Shown here piece by piece: positions 1 through 12,107 of a stretch of 64,000 nt of DNA (positions are counted from its first letter, which is position 1; each line of letters starts with the position of its first letter). The notes below the pieces were generated by a model. It saw only the letters and a program-made list of their open reading frames with translations. It did not search any database and was not told the DNA's origin. The translations under genes were made by a program, and so were the position numbers. The DNA is taken from positions 20,024,001-20,088,000 of the forward strand of contig NC_089277.1 in NCBI RefSeq assembly GCF_963678975.1, written 5' to 3'. This DNA is from Dysidea avara (lineage: Eukaryota > Porifera > Demospongiae > Dictyoceratida > Dysideidae).

Positions 1-745
1 TCTCGCTACAAGTTGATTTGTGTGTAGCTGATCTTTCTGCAGGTTGATTTGTTTGTAGCCGGTCTCTCTACAGGGTAATTTGTTTGTAGCTGAACTCTCT
101 ATAAGGTGATTTGTTTGTAGCTGATCTCTCTGCAGGTTGATTTGCTTTAGCTGAACTCTCTACAGGGTGATTGCTTGTAGCTGAACTCCTTGTATTGTGT
201 CTAGTTTCTAGCTGATGTCTCTACAGGGTGATTTTTGTAGCTGAACTCTCTACAGGGTTATTTGTTTCTAGCTTATCTCTCTACAGGTTGATTTGTGTGT
301 AACTGATCTCTCTACAAGCTGATTTGTTTGTAGCTGATTACTCTGCAGGTTGATTTGTTTCTAGCTGATCTCTCCACAAGTTGATTTGTTTGTTGCTGAA
401 CTCTCTGCAAAGTGTTTTGTTTCTAGCTGATCTCTATACAGGGTAACTTGTTTGTAGCTGAACTCTCTCCACAGTGACTTGTGTGTAGCTGAATTCTCTA
501 GAGAGTGACTTAATTGTAGCTGAATTCTCTACAGGGTGCATGATTTGTTTATAGCTGAACACTCTTCAGTGTGACTTGTAATGTTCTGAATCTCTACAGT
601 GATATATTTGTAGCTTAACTCTCCACAGGGTGACTTGCTTCTTGCTGAACTGTCTATAAGATTAACTATTTGCAGCTGAACTCCCTACAGAATAACTTGT
701 AATGTAATAGAATTCTATAATGGGGTAAATAAATTAGCTGAATGC
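1..745. repeat. 31-bp minisatellite, block A
   Basis: Tandem array of a degenerate 31-bp unit (core TAGCTGAACTCTCTACAGGG followed by TGATTTGTTTG). Roughly two dozen units run from the window edge to about 745, so the array starts outside the window. Units vary at ACTC/TCTC and GGGTGA/AAGTGA positions and decay toward the right end. The same array, better preserved, recurs at 2938-5010. No protein-coding signal is seen. Confidence 0.9.
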
Positions 746-2520
746 TCTATTAGGGTGACCGTTCTATTAGAGTATCTCGATCTCGCATTTGCTACACGGA
801 GTTGGCTTTCGAATCATAACTCAGTGGTTTGTAATCCGATTCTTCTGTACTACTGCAAGGACGTTCTATGAAGATTATTCCAGCTATGCACCGATTTTCA
901 GCTCATTGCTCTAAGCGGTTTGCCTAGTAGTAGGCATTCCAGTATCCGAGATTTTTAAATAAAAAAATTCTCCGTATATTCCCCAATAGAACCCTGGCAC
1001 AAAATAACAACTCGTGTTTAACTTGGGATTGCTCCGTAGTGCGAGCTCCAATGAGGATGAAAATCGCTATGGGGTTTGTCCACACGCTGATCATCATAAA
1101 AATCTTAGTGTTGTCGTGCACATTACATATAAGTAAGTTTTGTGTTGTTTTGTAATCTTTTCAAGCCTTGTAATGTATGTAGAATACTTTAAAACTTTAA
1201 AAAACGTACTGTCGGATAGAAGGTAATCACTGGTGCTTACTTTAAAGTGCATAGTTACTTCGCTCGGGTTAGCGATTTTCAGCTCCAGAGTAATTTTCTG
1301 ATGGCTGTGTCATCAGCTCAAAAATACAAACCACTTCAAAGTCGGCATAACAATGCCGTAATTGAAACCACAACTCCACCTTAGGTATTGTTGCATCATT
1401 GTGGCACCTCCACTTTAGTTGTTTACCTTTATTAGTTGTTAACTTGATGTTTTTACTTACTTGAGATAGCCACTTGCCTATGGGTATACACCATTGTATT
1501 GAGAAATGTGCAATAGGAGAAACACATTTGCTCACCACAAAACTTACAAAGATTGTTGAGATCCGATACGATCTGAAGTTACTCCCATTACATGTACAAA
1601 CCTGCAGCTAGAAGCAACTGCAGTTTCAAGGCAGTCCAGATTGCTAGATGGCTTCTTGTTTCAATTGTGCCATTTTTCCCTTTAAAATGTATGGGGAGCT
1701 CTGGAGAAAAAATATACCTTTTTTCAGTTTTTAAGCACTGTGCATGCCAAAGTAGCTAATTCCAACCCAACAAACTATATATTTCTGAGATCAGCATTCA
1801 ATACTCTATCTATTGAGCATATAAAAAGTCCATTTTTCCAAAATTTTAAAATCAGGCTGGAATGCCTACTAGTAGGCGTGAAACTAATACTTGTTTTATT
1901 CATAAAAATCGATCGTGTAATTGTGACACAGGTTGGGTTTTGTGTCATATCTCCATCGTCTTTATCTCGATTCCTTTCAAACCACTAAAAGGCACTCCTA
2001 CGATGGTTACTCCATCTACATAGCAATTTTCTACTCATTCCATGAAGCGGTTTACCCTGTAGGCGTGACAACAAATCGATCTTGTTTTACGCGAATAATC
2101 GGTAATAACACCTGAACCATCCATCGGATTTGCACCAAATTTGATGCTAGGATTCGCCTTTGGACTCCTTTTCTGTGTGCCAAATCTCAAGGTGATCGGA
2201 GTACGCGTTTGCATTTTATAGCAATTTTTGCAAGTGTGCTAAAACACGAAGAAGAAAAAAAACCAAGAAAAAAAATCGAAACTTTGGCAGCTCGTATATC
2301 GGAAACGGCTGGAACGATTTCCTTCCAATTTGGAATGTAGACTCCCCTGGCTGGCGAGAAACTCTGTAGCAAAGTTGGGTCCAATCAGATGAGGGATCAC
2401 CGAGATACAAGGTGTGAAAATGACGTTTTGTTTCTTCCTGTCAATATACTCACGGTGTGGCGCGCCGGTTTCTTGGGCTGCACGACACACTACCGTGTGT
2501 CTTGATATCTGATACAAAGC
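746..2520 (+). repeat. Interspersed repeat tail, copy A (interrupted)
   Basis: The sequence from 746 to 929 and from 1872 to about 2520 matches 5030-5880 in the same order and orientation: the GTTCTATTAGAGTATCTCGA stretch, the TGACACAGGTTGG stretch, the GAAGAAGAAAA stretch and a final ACACACTACCGTGTGTCTTG. Copy A is split by the TA-flanked element at 930-1869, which copy B lacks. Minisatellite plus tail therefore form one transposed or duplicated unit present twice. No transposase or RT was recognised in either tail. Confidence 0.8.
930..1869. mobile_element. TA-flanked (Tc1/mariner-type) non-autonomous element
   Basis: Terminal inverted repeats read GTAGGCATTCCAG at the left and CTGGAATGCCTAC at the right. 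TA lies on both sides (928-929 and 1870-1871). The homologous site in copy B (around 5225) reads TTGCCTGGTAAACACG with a single TA and no insert, so this is an empty-site-verified insertion of 940 bp. The interior holds only short, unconvincing ORFs. TA target duplication is characteristic of the Tc1/mariner/pogo superfamily; the source of transposase is unknown. Confidence 0.75.
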
Positions 2521-2522
2521 AA

Positions 2523-2816
2523 CCAAACTGTAAAAAAAGAGTGCGGCTCTGAGAAAGGCTATGGTGAAAAAAGATGTGAAATCCAAGGTGGCGGCCAAGA
2601 AATGGCTGTGATGGTAGGTTAATGGTAAAAATTTTAATAACAACAATTCAGGTGAATTTGGTGCCGCTTGGTCTTGGCACAAAATTCACCTGAATTGTCG
2701 TTATTAAAATTTTTACCATTAACCTACCATCACAGCCATTTCTTGGCCGCCACCTTGGATTTCACATCTTTTTTCACCATAGCCTCTCAGGGCCGCACTC
2801 TTTATTTACAGCTTGG
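2523..2816. mobile_element. Palindromic foldback element (about 140-bp arms)
   Basis: The sequence left of about 2664 is almost exactly the reverse complement of that right of about 2675; for example AAGAAATGGCTGTGATGG pairs with CCATCACAGCCATTTCTTGG. The loop is about 10 nt. Related arms reappear at 52560-52625 and 57760-57800, flanking a LINE. Long apparent ORFs across this stretch simply read through both arms and are rejected as genes. Confidence 0.75.
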
Positions 2817-2937
2817 CTGTTTTGGATTAGATTTCACTTCTTTTTGTATTTGTATACCCCAAAGCCGGCCTATGGCCGGTTTTAGGGCTTTTTAACCTAT
2901 CATTTTTTTCTTTACTACAGGAAGAAGAAAAGATGAA

Positions 2938-5010
2938 GCAGGGTGATTTCGTTGTAGCTGACCTCTCTGCAAGGTGATCCTTCTAGCTGATCTCTCTACA
3001 GGATGACTTGTTTGTAGCTGAACTCTCTACAGGGTGATTTGTTTGTAGCTGAACTCTCTAAAAGGTAACTTCTTCTAGCTGATCTTTCTACAGGGTGATT
3101 TGTTTGTAGTTGAATTCTCTACAGGGCGATTTGTTTGCAGCTAAACTGCTGAACTCTCTACAATGTAACTTCTTCTACCTGAACTCTCTACATGGCGACT
3201 TGTTTCTAGTTGATCTCTCTACAGGGTGACTTGTTTGTAGCTGAACTCTCTACAAGGTAACTTCTTCTAGCTGATCTTTCTACAGGGTGATTTGTTTGTA
3301 GCTGAATTCTCTACAGGGCGATTTGTTTGCAGCTGAACTCTCTACATGGTGACTTGTTTCTAGCTGTTCTCTCTACAGGGTGACATGTTTCTAGCTGAAC
3401 TCTCTACAGGGTGATTTCTTTGTAGCTAGCCTCTCTGCAAGGTGATCCTTCTAGTTGATCTCTCTACCGGATGACTTGCTTGTAGCTGAACTCTCTACAG
3501 GGTGATTTGTTTGTAGCTGAACTCTCTACAAGGTGACTTCTTCTAGCTGATCTTTCTACAGGGCGATTTGTTTGTAGCTGAATTCTCTACAGGGTGATTT
3601 GTTTGCAGCTAAACTGCTGATCTCTCTTCAATGTAACTTCTTCTTGCTGAACTCTCTACGGGTGGCTTGTTTCTAGCCGATCTCTCTACAGGGTGGGTGA
3701 CTTGTTTCTAGCTGAACTCTCTACAGGGTGATTTGTTTGTAGCTGAACTCTCTACAAGGTAACTTCTTCTAGCTGATCTTTCTACAGGGTGATTTTTTTG
3801 TAGCTGAATTCTCTACAGGGCAATTTGTTTGAAGCTGAACTCTCTACATCGTAGTTTCTTTGTAGCTGAACTCTCTAAAATGTAACTTCTTCTAGCTGAA
3901 CTCTCTACATGGTGACTTGTTTCTAGCTGATCTCTCTACAGGGTGACTTGTTTCTAGCTGAACTTTCTATAGGGTGATTTGTTTGTAGCTGAACTCTCTA
4001 CAAGGTAACTTCTTCTAGCTGATCTTTCTACAGGGTTATTTGTTTGTAGCTAAATTCTCTACAGGGCGATTTGTTTGCAGCTGAACTCTCTACATGGTAG
4101 TTTCTTTGTAACTGAACTCTCTACAATGTAATTTCTTGTAGCTGAACTCTCTACATGGTGGCTTGTTTCTAGCTGAACTCTCTACAGGGTGATTTGTTTG
4201 TAGCTGAACTCTCTACAAGGTAACTTCTTCTAGCTGATCTTTCTACAGGGTATTTTTTTTTGTAGCTGAATTCTCTACAGGGCTATTTGTTTACAGCTGA
4301 ACTCTCTACATGGTAGTTTCTTTGTTGTTGAACTCTCTACAATGTAACTTCTTCTAGCTGAACTCTCTACAGGATGACTTGTTTCTAGCTGATCTCTGTA
4401 CAGGGTGACTTGTTCCTAGCTGAACTCTCTACAGGGTGATTTGTTTGCAGCTGAACTCTCTTACATGGTGGTTTCTTTGTAGCTGAACTCTCTACAAAGT
4501 GACTTCTTCTAGCTGATCTATCTACAGGATGACTTGTTCCTAACTGAACTCTCTACAGTGTGATCTGTTCATGGCGGAACTTTCTACTGGGTGATTTGTT
4601 TAGCAGCTAAACTCTTTGCATGATTGTTTCCTTGTAACTGAACTCTCTACAAGGTGACTTCTTCTAGCTGATCTCTCTACAGGATGACTTGTTTCTAACT
4701 GAACTCTCTACAGTGTGATCTGTTCATAGCAGAACTTTCTACTGGGTGATTTGTTTGCAGCTAATCTCTTTGCATGATTGTTTCTTTGTAACTGAACTCT
4801 CTACAAGGTAACTTCTTCTAGCTGATCTCTCTACAGGGTAATGTGTTTGTAGCTGAATTCTCTACAGGGTGATTTATTTGGCTGAACTCTCTACATGCAT
4901 GATGGCTCCTTTGTAGCTGAACTCTCTATTAGGTACCTTCTTCTAGCTGACCTGACTACTGGGTGACTTGTTTGTAGCTGAATCCCCTACAGAATAACTT
5001 GCAATGTAAT
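2938..5010. repeat. 31-bp minisatellite, block B
   Basis: About 65 tandem units of the same 31-bp monomer as block A. Units fall into recognisable subtypes (ending GGTAACTTCTTC, GGTGATTTGTTTG, GGCGATTTGTTTG, GGTGACTTGTTTC) that recur in a similar order roughly every 185-280 bp, giving a loose higher-order arrangement. The array decays at about 4900-5010, then passes into the shared tail. Confidence 0.9.
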
Positions 5011-5880
5011 ATAACTGAGTAAATAATTATGAATGCATCTGAATGCTTTATTAGGGTGACTGTTCTATTAGAGTATCTCGATCTCGCATTTGCCGCACGT
5101 AGTTGCCTTTCGAATCATAACTCAGTGATTTGTTATCCGATTCTTCTGTACTACTGCAAGGACTTTCTATGATGATTATTCCAGCTACATACTGATTTTC
5201 AGCTCGTTGGTCTAAGCGGTTTGCCTGGTAAACACGAAAACTAATGGTTTTTTTATTCATAATAATTGATCGCGTAATTTTGACACAGGTTGGATTTTGT
5301 GTCATATCTCCATGGTCTTTATCCCGATTCCTTTCAAATCACAAAAAGGCACTCCTACGATGGTTGCTCCATCTACATATCAATTGTCAACTGATTCCTC
5401 CAAGGGGTTTACCCTGTAGGCGTGACAGACCTTCGACCTTATTTTACGCAAATAATCGGTCAGAACTCCGTGAATGTTCATCGGATTCCTACCAAAGTTG
5501 GTACGGAGATCCGCCTTAATGAGCCCTTTAAGTGTGCCAAATGTTAGCCCAATCCGAGCACGCATTCGTGTGTTATGGCGAATTTTGCGAAGTGTACGAA
5601 ATGAAGAAGATGAAGAAGAAAAACGAAGAAATTAAAACGAAATTTTGTTCGCTCGTATTTCGGAAATGGCTGGAGCGATTGTCTTCAAATTTGGTATGTA
5701 GACTCCCATAACTGGGCGGCACGTATCTAGCAACTTTGGTTCCAATCGGATAAGGGATCACAGAGCTACATAGGTGTGAAAATTGCGTTTTCTTTCTTCC
5801 TGTTAATATACTCACGGTGTGCGCGCCGACTTCTTGAGCCGCACGACACACTACCGTGTGTCTTGATATATATATATACA
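5011..5880 (+). repeat. Interspersed repeat tail, copy B (uninterrupted)
   Basis: Direct copy of the tail seen at 746-2520, without the 930-1869 insertion. It ends at ACACACTACCGTGTGTCTTG followed by a TATA-rich stretch. Related sequence in the opposite orientation is visible at about 51215-51650 (TATTAACAGGAAGAAAGAAA and the TTCTTCGTTTTTTTCTTCTT region), so the family has at least three members here. Confidence 0.75.
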
Positions 5881-5909
5881 TATAATGCATGGAATGTATG
5901 GCTCTACAG

Positions 5910-5970
5910 GTGCTGATCCAGAAATAAACCTTATTAATTTATTTAATAAGGTTTATTTCTGGATCAGCAC
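5910..5970. repeat. Near-perfect 28-bp hairpin
   Basis: 5910-5937 (starting GTGCTGATCCAGAAATAAAC) is the exact reverse complement of 5943-5970, with a 5-nt loop. No flanking duplication is evident. It sits between repeat copy B and a LINE tail. Confidence 0.8.
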
Positions 5971-6042
5971 ACGTATATATATAGGTGTATATTTTGATCT
6001 ATTTGATCTATATCTACACGTATAATCAGGTGTATATTTAGG

Positions 6043-6690
6043 TTCATGTGGATTATGTTCTTGGTAGAGTTAGAAGGAAACTTTTGCTACAAATCGGGTT
6101 AGGTTGGCTTCCTTTAGAGTTCTGCAGTTGCTATATCAAGCTTATATGTTTTACCGGTGTTGGATTATTGTGATACTGTGTGGTTACCATCAAATTCTAG
6201 TAGTACTCGTCGTTTGGAAAGACTCCATTCTAAGTTTACATCATCTTTCCATTCCTCTGATAACTTTAACTTCCGATCATCTTTAACTGAAAGGCGTACT
6301 TTTCACATAGCTGTACAGATTTTTAAAATTCTCAACAAGATTTCCCCTCATTTACATGGGATTTTTTCATATGCTGTGGATGTTACTGGTCGCTCTGGTA
6401 GAAATTTACACCGATTATTTGTTCCAAGTGTTAGAACTAATTATGAAAAACAGTCTTTGGCGTACAGGGGTACGGCCATATGGAACAGATTACCTAAAGC
6501 ACTATACAGTGCTAAAACTGTGAATGGTTTTAAAACATTATTTTGTACAATGTAATTCTGTTTTGTTGTGTATGTATGTACTTATATTGTATTGTATTTT
6601 TTTTTTGTTGTGCTCTCAGGTCATAGCTGAAAAACAGCCTTCTTTGGCTGACGCTATTTTCCCTGATTAAATATCATTTAAAATAAAATA
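6043..6690 (+). pseudogene. 5'-truncated non-LTR retrotransposon (RT C-terminus and 3' end)
   Basis: The frame 6157-6555 encodes about 132 aa typical of the region after the RT domain in CR1/jockey/L2-like LINEs: an LDYCDTVWLPS segment (cf. the LEYASPIWAP segment of the LINE at 57035-57677) and an AIWNRLPKAL segment near the C-terminus, then a stop. Upstream sequence is out of frame with it, so the copy is degenerate. After the stop comes a T-rich 3' region and an A/T-rich tail ending near 6690. RT catalytic motifs are absent because of the 5' truncation. Confidence 0.7.
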
Positions 6691-6699
6691 AAAATAATA

Positions 6700-8370
6700 T
6701 ATAGCTATGCCAATGAAAGGCTTTGGTTTATAGGATAAACAAGGTGATCATGAGTTCATGCAGTTGGGGATTTTCACACTAGTGGTTAATTAACATGTGT
6801 CCCTTCTCTATATGAATGGGTTCCTATGTACAATTAAGCAGAATTGTAAGTATTGCAATAATGACAATATACTTAAGGTACTAGGGGGGCTTAAGTAGGA
6901 ATTTATTAATAAATATAAATAATATTATAGCCAGGAACTTATTGGGTCCAGAGGACTAAAAACTGCTGATTCAACCCGGTTATCACCACCTTATGGACAG
7001 CTAGCTGAGTGGAATATACTGTATAATGACAACATCTTTAATTGATAGAAAATAATGCAGTTGAAAAATGTACCTCTTTCTGCCAGTAACTGAACATATA
7101 GTGATGCTATACCACCCATTGAATATAAATATATAGAGATGTAGCCTTAGACCTGAGTCAAGTACAGTATATGCTGGCATAATGGTGAGAAATAGCAACA
7201 AGCAAAATGCTATAATATTATGGTATGGGCTATAGTACATCTGTGTGTGGCACCTGAACACATGACTGCATTGAATAACTGTGAACTATGATAACCTGAT
7301 TCACCTCTCATTCGACATAACTTAGAAGTAACATAAATTGTATGTATGCAGCTTTATAATTTGCATCTTCCACCATTTTTTATTGAATAGCACATAATAA
7401 TTTATGTTCATCACTTTAAAAGTTTATGTATAGCTTAGGTACAGTATTATTTACAATTTCAAGGGTTGTGGCACAATGACAGTGCAAGTTAAGATTAGGG
7501 TGATTTTGCTGGTAATTATGAAATAGATAAATTGACTCAGCAATGAAGCAATCCCATGAGAACTTCTCCTGCATGTTACACCATGCAAAACATTTGAAAT
7601 ACATAGGTGTATATAACTGATGTATTATTATGATATACACCAAGGATACACATGTGTGGCACATCTGTTATACACCATGGTTGTACCTGTGTATAGATAC
7701 CATTTACACTACTATGTATAATATATGAGTATAATTGACTTATACACTACTGGTTAACCACGTGTATAACCTCTGTTTACATAAGTATAATATGTGCATA
7801 TGTAAGAAATACATATTTGATATACTCACCAATGTATAATTGTGGTGTAACTCAATGTAGTATATCTGATGTGAATATCTTTACTATTATAAGATTAGAG
7901 GTTTCATATTAAAAAATTTAAAATTGTACAACATTGAGTAAACAACATGAAATGTGTCCAGTAGTGTTCACTTTGATAAAAGTAGCAGGTACATCATTCT
8001 TCTATATAGGTCTCATCATCAAATGACGTCTACAGACAAAAGAAATCACTTAACAATGATTCAAATGCTCTTTTGTGGCCTTACCAATGAAACGAAGCTG
8101 ATAAATTCACCAGATGTACATGTGTGGACATAATTCTTCTTCCTAGTTCACATCTCCTAAACTCCACACACTGTTCTACAATAGAAAAGGTGTATTCTCC
8201 AATAGACAACTATGAAAAGCTATTATACCTGTTCACTGCATAAACACAGTTAACTCAATCATGATCATGTGCCTGGCATCTACACAATGAAGTATCAGTA
8301 GCATGTGATTCTACAATTCAGCCCTACAAAATGAATACTTTAAAATAGTTAGTCAGTAATACGACAACAG
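6700..8370. other. AT-rich intergenic stretch, no gene recognised
   Basis: No ORF with coding character, RNA gene or clear element boundary was seen. 7670-7870 is rich in GTGTATAA/TTATACAC-type short inverted words reminiscent of a degenerate MITE, and similar wording recurs near 15050-15200, but no termini could be fixed. Confidence 0.4.
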
Positions 8371-8373
8371 ACA

Positions 8374-8900
8374 TACCTGTAACTATTGAAATGCTGTGCA
8401 ATCATAATAAGCAGCAGCAGTTCCATTGCCACTATCATTGAAAAGAAAAATTAAAGCTGGCAAGAAAGAAGCACTACTGCTTACCAAGCTATTATTATGT
8501 CAGTGCATGATGCAGCAAACTATGCCGCCAAAGCAACTTCCATACAATACCTGCATTGAATCATCAGCCCGTAAAACAGTATAGACAACAAGTAAACTAA
8601 CAAACCTTTTAAATGTGCTTTTGTACCTAAAGACAAAACTACATAAACAGAAACTTTAATGAACCACACGCACAATTCATGTACGCTTACCGTGATACTA
8701 GTGGAGCACGACGCCTTGACCTAGTCTTGAGAGCGATACAACTACGCGCGTCTAGCTAACACCTAAAAGATTAATATTTAGTACACCACGGCAATAAGAA
8801 GTGAACATTAATAGCTACACTGACTCACCTCTGGAGGCGGTGCTCACATAAAAGTGCCTCCGACCCGACAGAACAGTGCGCAATGAAACAAAGTATCATC
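8374..8900 (-). ncRNA. Possible spliced minus-strand transcript, apparently non-coding
   Basis: Read on the minus strand, several segments are bounded by good splice sites: a donor CAGAG/GTGAGT ending an exon at 8829; an acceptor CTTTTAG at 8764-8763 and donor ATCACG/GTAAGC giving an exon 8691-8762; a further acceptor/donor pair giving 8551-8596; and a donor CTTG/GTAAGC at 8485. Joining them gives no long reading frame (an ATG in the first exon is stopped in the second). The series is suggestive rather than proven; transcript data would be needed. Confidence 0.3.
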
Positions 8901-9180
8901 GATAAAAACTCGGATGAAAAGAACTGCGCTAGACTTCACACACTGCTAGTCTGAGCTCTCGGCAAAAGAGGTCTAACCGCATCCGGTTGTAAAACTAGTG
9001 TTGCTTATAAATTCGAACACTTACGAATCACGTGATTTGATACTCTGGAAGAGCTCATCGTCCTAGACCACCGCGCAAATTCCTACAGTTATGTGGCAAA
9101 CTGGACAGACAGTAACTAGTTAGTTATTAGTGTTGATTCCGCTGTGAATACTACCTTCACTACTACATTCCTCTTGGTGA
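8900..9180. promoter_or_regulatory. Possible bidirectional promoter region
   Basis: This stretch is richer in CpG than its surroundings. It separates a minus-strand splice donor (8829/8828) from a plus-strand donor (TTCCTCTTG/GTGAGT, exon end near 9178). It includes a CACGTG E-box-like word near 9030. Divergent first exons on both sides would fit a shared promoter. No start sites can be fixed from sequence alone. Confidence 0.3.
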
Positions 9181-10023
9181 GTGGATATGTTCATAGATCC
9201 TTAGAGTGTAAAGGATCTATGATATGTTTGTATTGTCCTTTACAGATTACTTAAGCATGTTATACTTTATGTACTAGTCTCACCTGGCTAGACCACTTTA
9301 TCTTTGTAGGGAGAAAAATGGGTGTGGTCCAGTTTGAATAGTCGCACTCATTCTGGACACACCTCTAAGCATGACATCACTGCTTTTGCACGTGTTAGTC
9401 CCACTGTGTCATATTATGTGTCTCACTGTGTCATAATATAGTATGTCTCGCTGTGTCATTTTGTATCTCCCACTGTGTCATATTGTATAGCCGGTCACCA
9501 TCATTGGTACGACGCTTTGATAGACCACCACCATCCGAAGTGTAGGTTAAGAGTGATGTATCAAGTATTATGTACAGATGATTTAGTTTGTATGTATGTT
9601 CAGGAGTCCAACAAATCTCGCATAGCCAGACTGACTAAGCCTTTTGCTATTGAGCAACATGCTTGTTTTGTATCCTGTTGTGTTCAAGCAAACACTGTGC
9701 CACATTTTAAAGTATAATAGTCTCAGAACCTAAACAGTAAGAAGATAATGGCTTTGCCAATTTGCACCAAGCAGTGGAACTTCCCCTGAAAAAGTTGGTC
9801 TAGCTATGTGAGATAGGAGGGTGTCCTGATATTCAAAATGAAATATAAATTCATTACAGTGGAACCTGTGTATTAAAGACACCTTGGGATCAACCAAAAA
9901 TGTCCTGATTATTAAGATGTCCTGATTTTCCAGGTCAGTTTACATGTAAAAGCTGGTACTTTGGGGCCTCAACTAAGTGTCCAGGTTATGCAGGTGTCCT
10001 CTGTAAAACAGTAATTGTATATT
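9181..10023. other. Non-coding; partial MITE-like end near 9858
   Basis: The run ACAGTGGAACCTGTGTATTA near 9858 resembles the termini of Tigger/pogo-type MITEs (compare the element starting at 10024), but a matching right end was not located. The short ORF at 9475-9717 has no recognisable motif and is not called. Confidence 0.35.
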
Positions 10024-10481
10024 CAGTCGAACCTCTCTAATCCAACACCTGCATAATCCAGAATCCGACTGAAATGTCATTTACCAACATTTTTGTATAG
10101 AAAACAACCTCTGTAATCTGACAACTCTGTACCCCATAATCCGACACAAACTGTGATTCTCTAGACTTGGAAATGCATTGTTTTTGACCTTTGTAATCTG
10201 ACAGAGAATAATAGCGGCATTAGAATAATCACAGAAAATAATTTTTAAGCAACCAAAGTATTTAATTGGTTGACAGTAATAGAAAAAAGCTGTAATACTT
10301 ACAAATTCTAAAATTAATTCATGTTTAAAACATTGTGTGATCTGTTTTACCTGTTATTTACTGCATAATCTGACATATTGTATAATGTCGGATTACAGAG
10401 GTGACTTGATAATCCAACAACCTCCTTTATTCAGCAAAATCTATGGCTCCCATTGAGCGTCGCATTAGAGAGGTTTGACTG
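10024..10481. mobile_element. Tigger/pogo-like MITE
   Basis: Inverted termini CAGTCGAACCTCTCTAAT (left) and ATTAGAGAGGTTTGACTG (right) enclose 458 bp with repeated 'TAATC(C/T)GACA' words and no ORF. TA-rich flanks (TATATT / TATACTG) fit TA target use, but a one- or two-base slip prevents a clean duplication call. Confidence 0.65.
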
Positions 10482-11220
10482 TATACTGTAAAACAATCAT
10501 TGTACAAACTGTTTGCTCATGGCTAAAATGACAGCTAACAAGTATGTGCAATATGTTTCTGTAAAATTAATTATTGTGTACAGCCTACTTTGTGTCTGGT
10601 AACTTTTCAGGTGTGATATGTGTAGAGCAACCCTCTATGAGCACAATGATCTAATTCATGGAAATTTTGGCACCACAATGACCCAACCAACCTGGTGTAA
10701 CAAATTTTGTATTGCAAAATGCAATAAAAGACATATCTCATGACACATAATAGATACCTCAGATTTTGTTGGAAAAGTAGTGCATGGCAAATAGATACCT
10801 CAGATTTTGTTGGAAAAGTAGTGCATGGCAATTTAAATGAGCTATAGAAGAAGGAAATTGGAGAAAAATTTAGTGCATCGATTTTTTTAAATTCCACGTA
10901 GGGCTACTACAGTAACTGAGTGTCATATGTTTGTACAGGTATGTGTGAAGGTCATCCTAGTTGATTACAGTGTTTATAGGGATTAGTGTACTGCAAGGAT
11001 TCCATGTATATATGTATTCCTATTCATAGTGTGGGTGGCTATTGAAAGTTTTATGGTGTGTACTCCTGTTTCTACAGTACCTACACGATGTGATGGAGAA
11101 GGCTACACTGCAGGAGAAAACTGTGGTCTCCCCTGGAACTTACATCAGTGATCAAGCTTATCCTTTTTATGAATGAGATAAGTGAGCCTACATGTGTGTA
11201 TAGGTAGGCTACAGTACATT
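10482..11220. other. Non-coding; contains a 41-bp direct duplication
   Basis: No gene is recognised. At 10748-10830 a 41-bp unit containing CCTCAGATTTTGTTGGAAAA is repeated twice head to tail without change, a recent slippage or duplication event. Confidence 0.5.
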
Positions 11221-11250
11221 ACACATGCACACACACATATGCATAATAAA

Positions 11251-11706
11251 TAGGGACCTGCCGATTATGCTGATAATTTTACCTATTATGCTATGCTGCA
11301 CTGTTCAAAAAATTCACCTATTATGCTTAAATTAATGCTCAATATTTACCTATTATGCTCGATTATGCTCAATGTTCATGCCTTAGTTCATATGCTTTGC
11401 TACTAGTTTAACACTATATAGAAAGAAAAAAATGAGTGGCTGGAACACAAATAATAAATTCTTGCTGCATGCCTGCATGTAAGAGACAAGATCGATATAC
11501 TCTAATAGAACAGTCAGTTTGATGATTGTTCTATTAGAGTTACTGACTGCTCTATTAGAGTATATCGATCTTATTTTGCAATTATCATTTTCCCAGCAAG
11601 AGTTTACTATCGTACAAATATTTAACCTATTATGCTGGCATTATGCTCAATGCTTTTAGGTACCTATTATGCTCAAAATTATGCTAACATAATCGGCAGG
11701 TCCCTA
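11251..11706. mobile_element. hAT-type MITE with 8-bp target duplication
   Basis: The left end TAGGGACCTGCCGATTATG and right end CATAATCGGCAGGTCCCTA are inverted. Flanks are exact 8-bp direct repeats ATAATAAA (11243-11250 and 11707-11714), the hAT hallmark. The interior repeats CCTATTATGCTC words near both ends and has a central palindrome built on CTCTAATAGA/CTATTAGAG. It has no transposase. It landed inside a unit of the 55-bp minisatellite. Confidence 0.85.
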
Positions 11707-12009
<303 letters not shown>

Positions 12010-12107
12010 TACACTATGATGACTAAAATACTTGAATTGGCATTTTCTGGTTATACTCTGGTGGCTAAATGAAACCAGACCAGTGAGTGATATGAGATCA
12101 GCCATAA

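Noticed and set aside
2187-2895. ORFs up to 147 codons around 2.2-2.9 kb, sharing an identical segment on both strands
   Set aside because: They read through the two arms of the palindromic element, so the same peptide appears on opposite strands.
2938-5010. CRISPR-like appearance of regularly spaced repeats
   Set aside because: Units abut with no unique spacers and the context is eukaryotic; it is a minisatellite.
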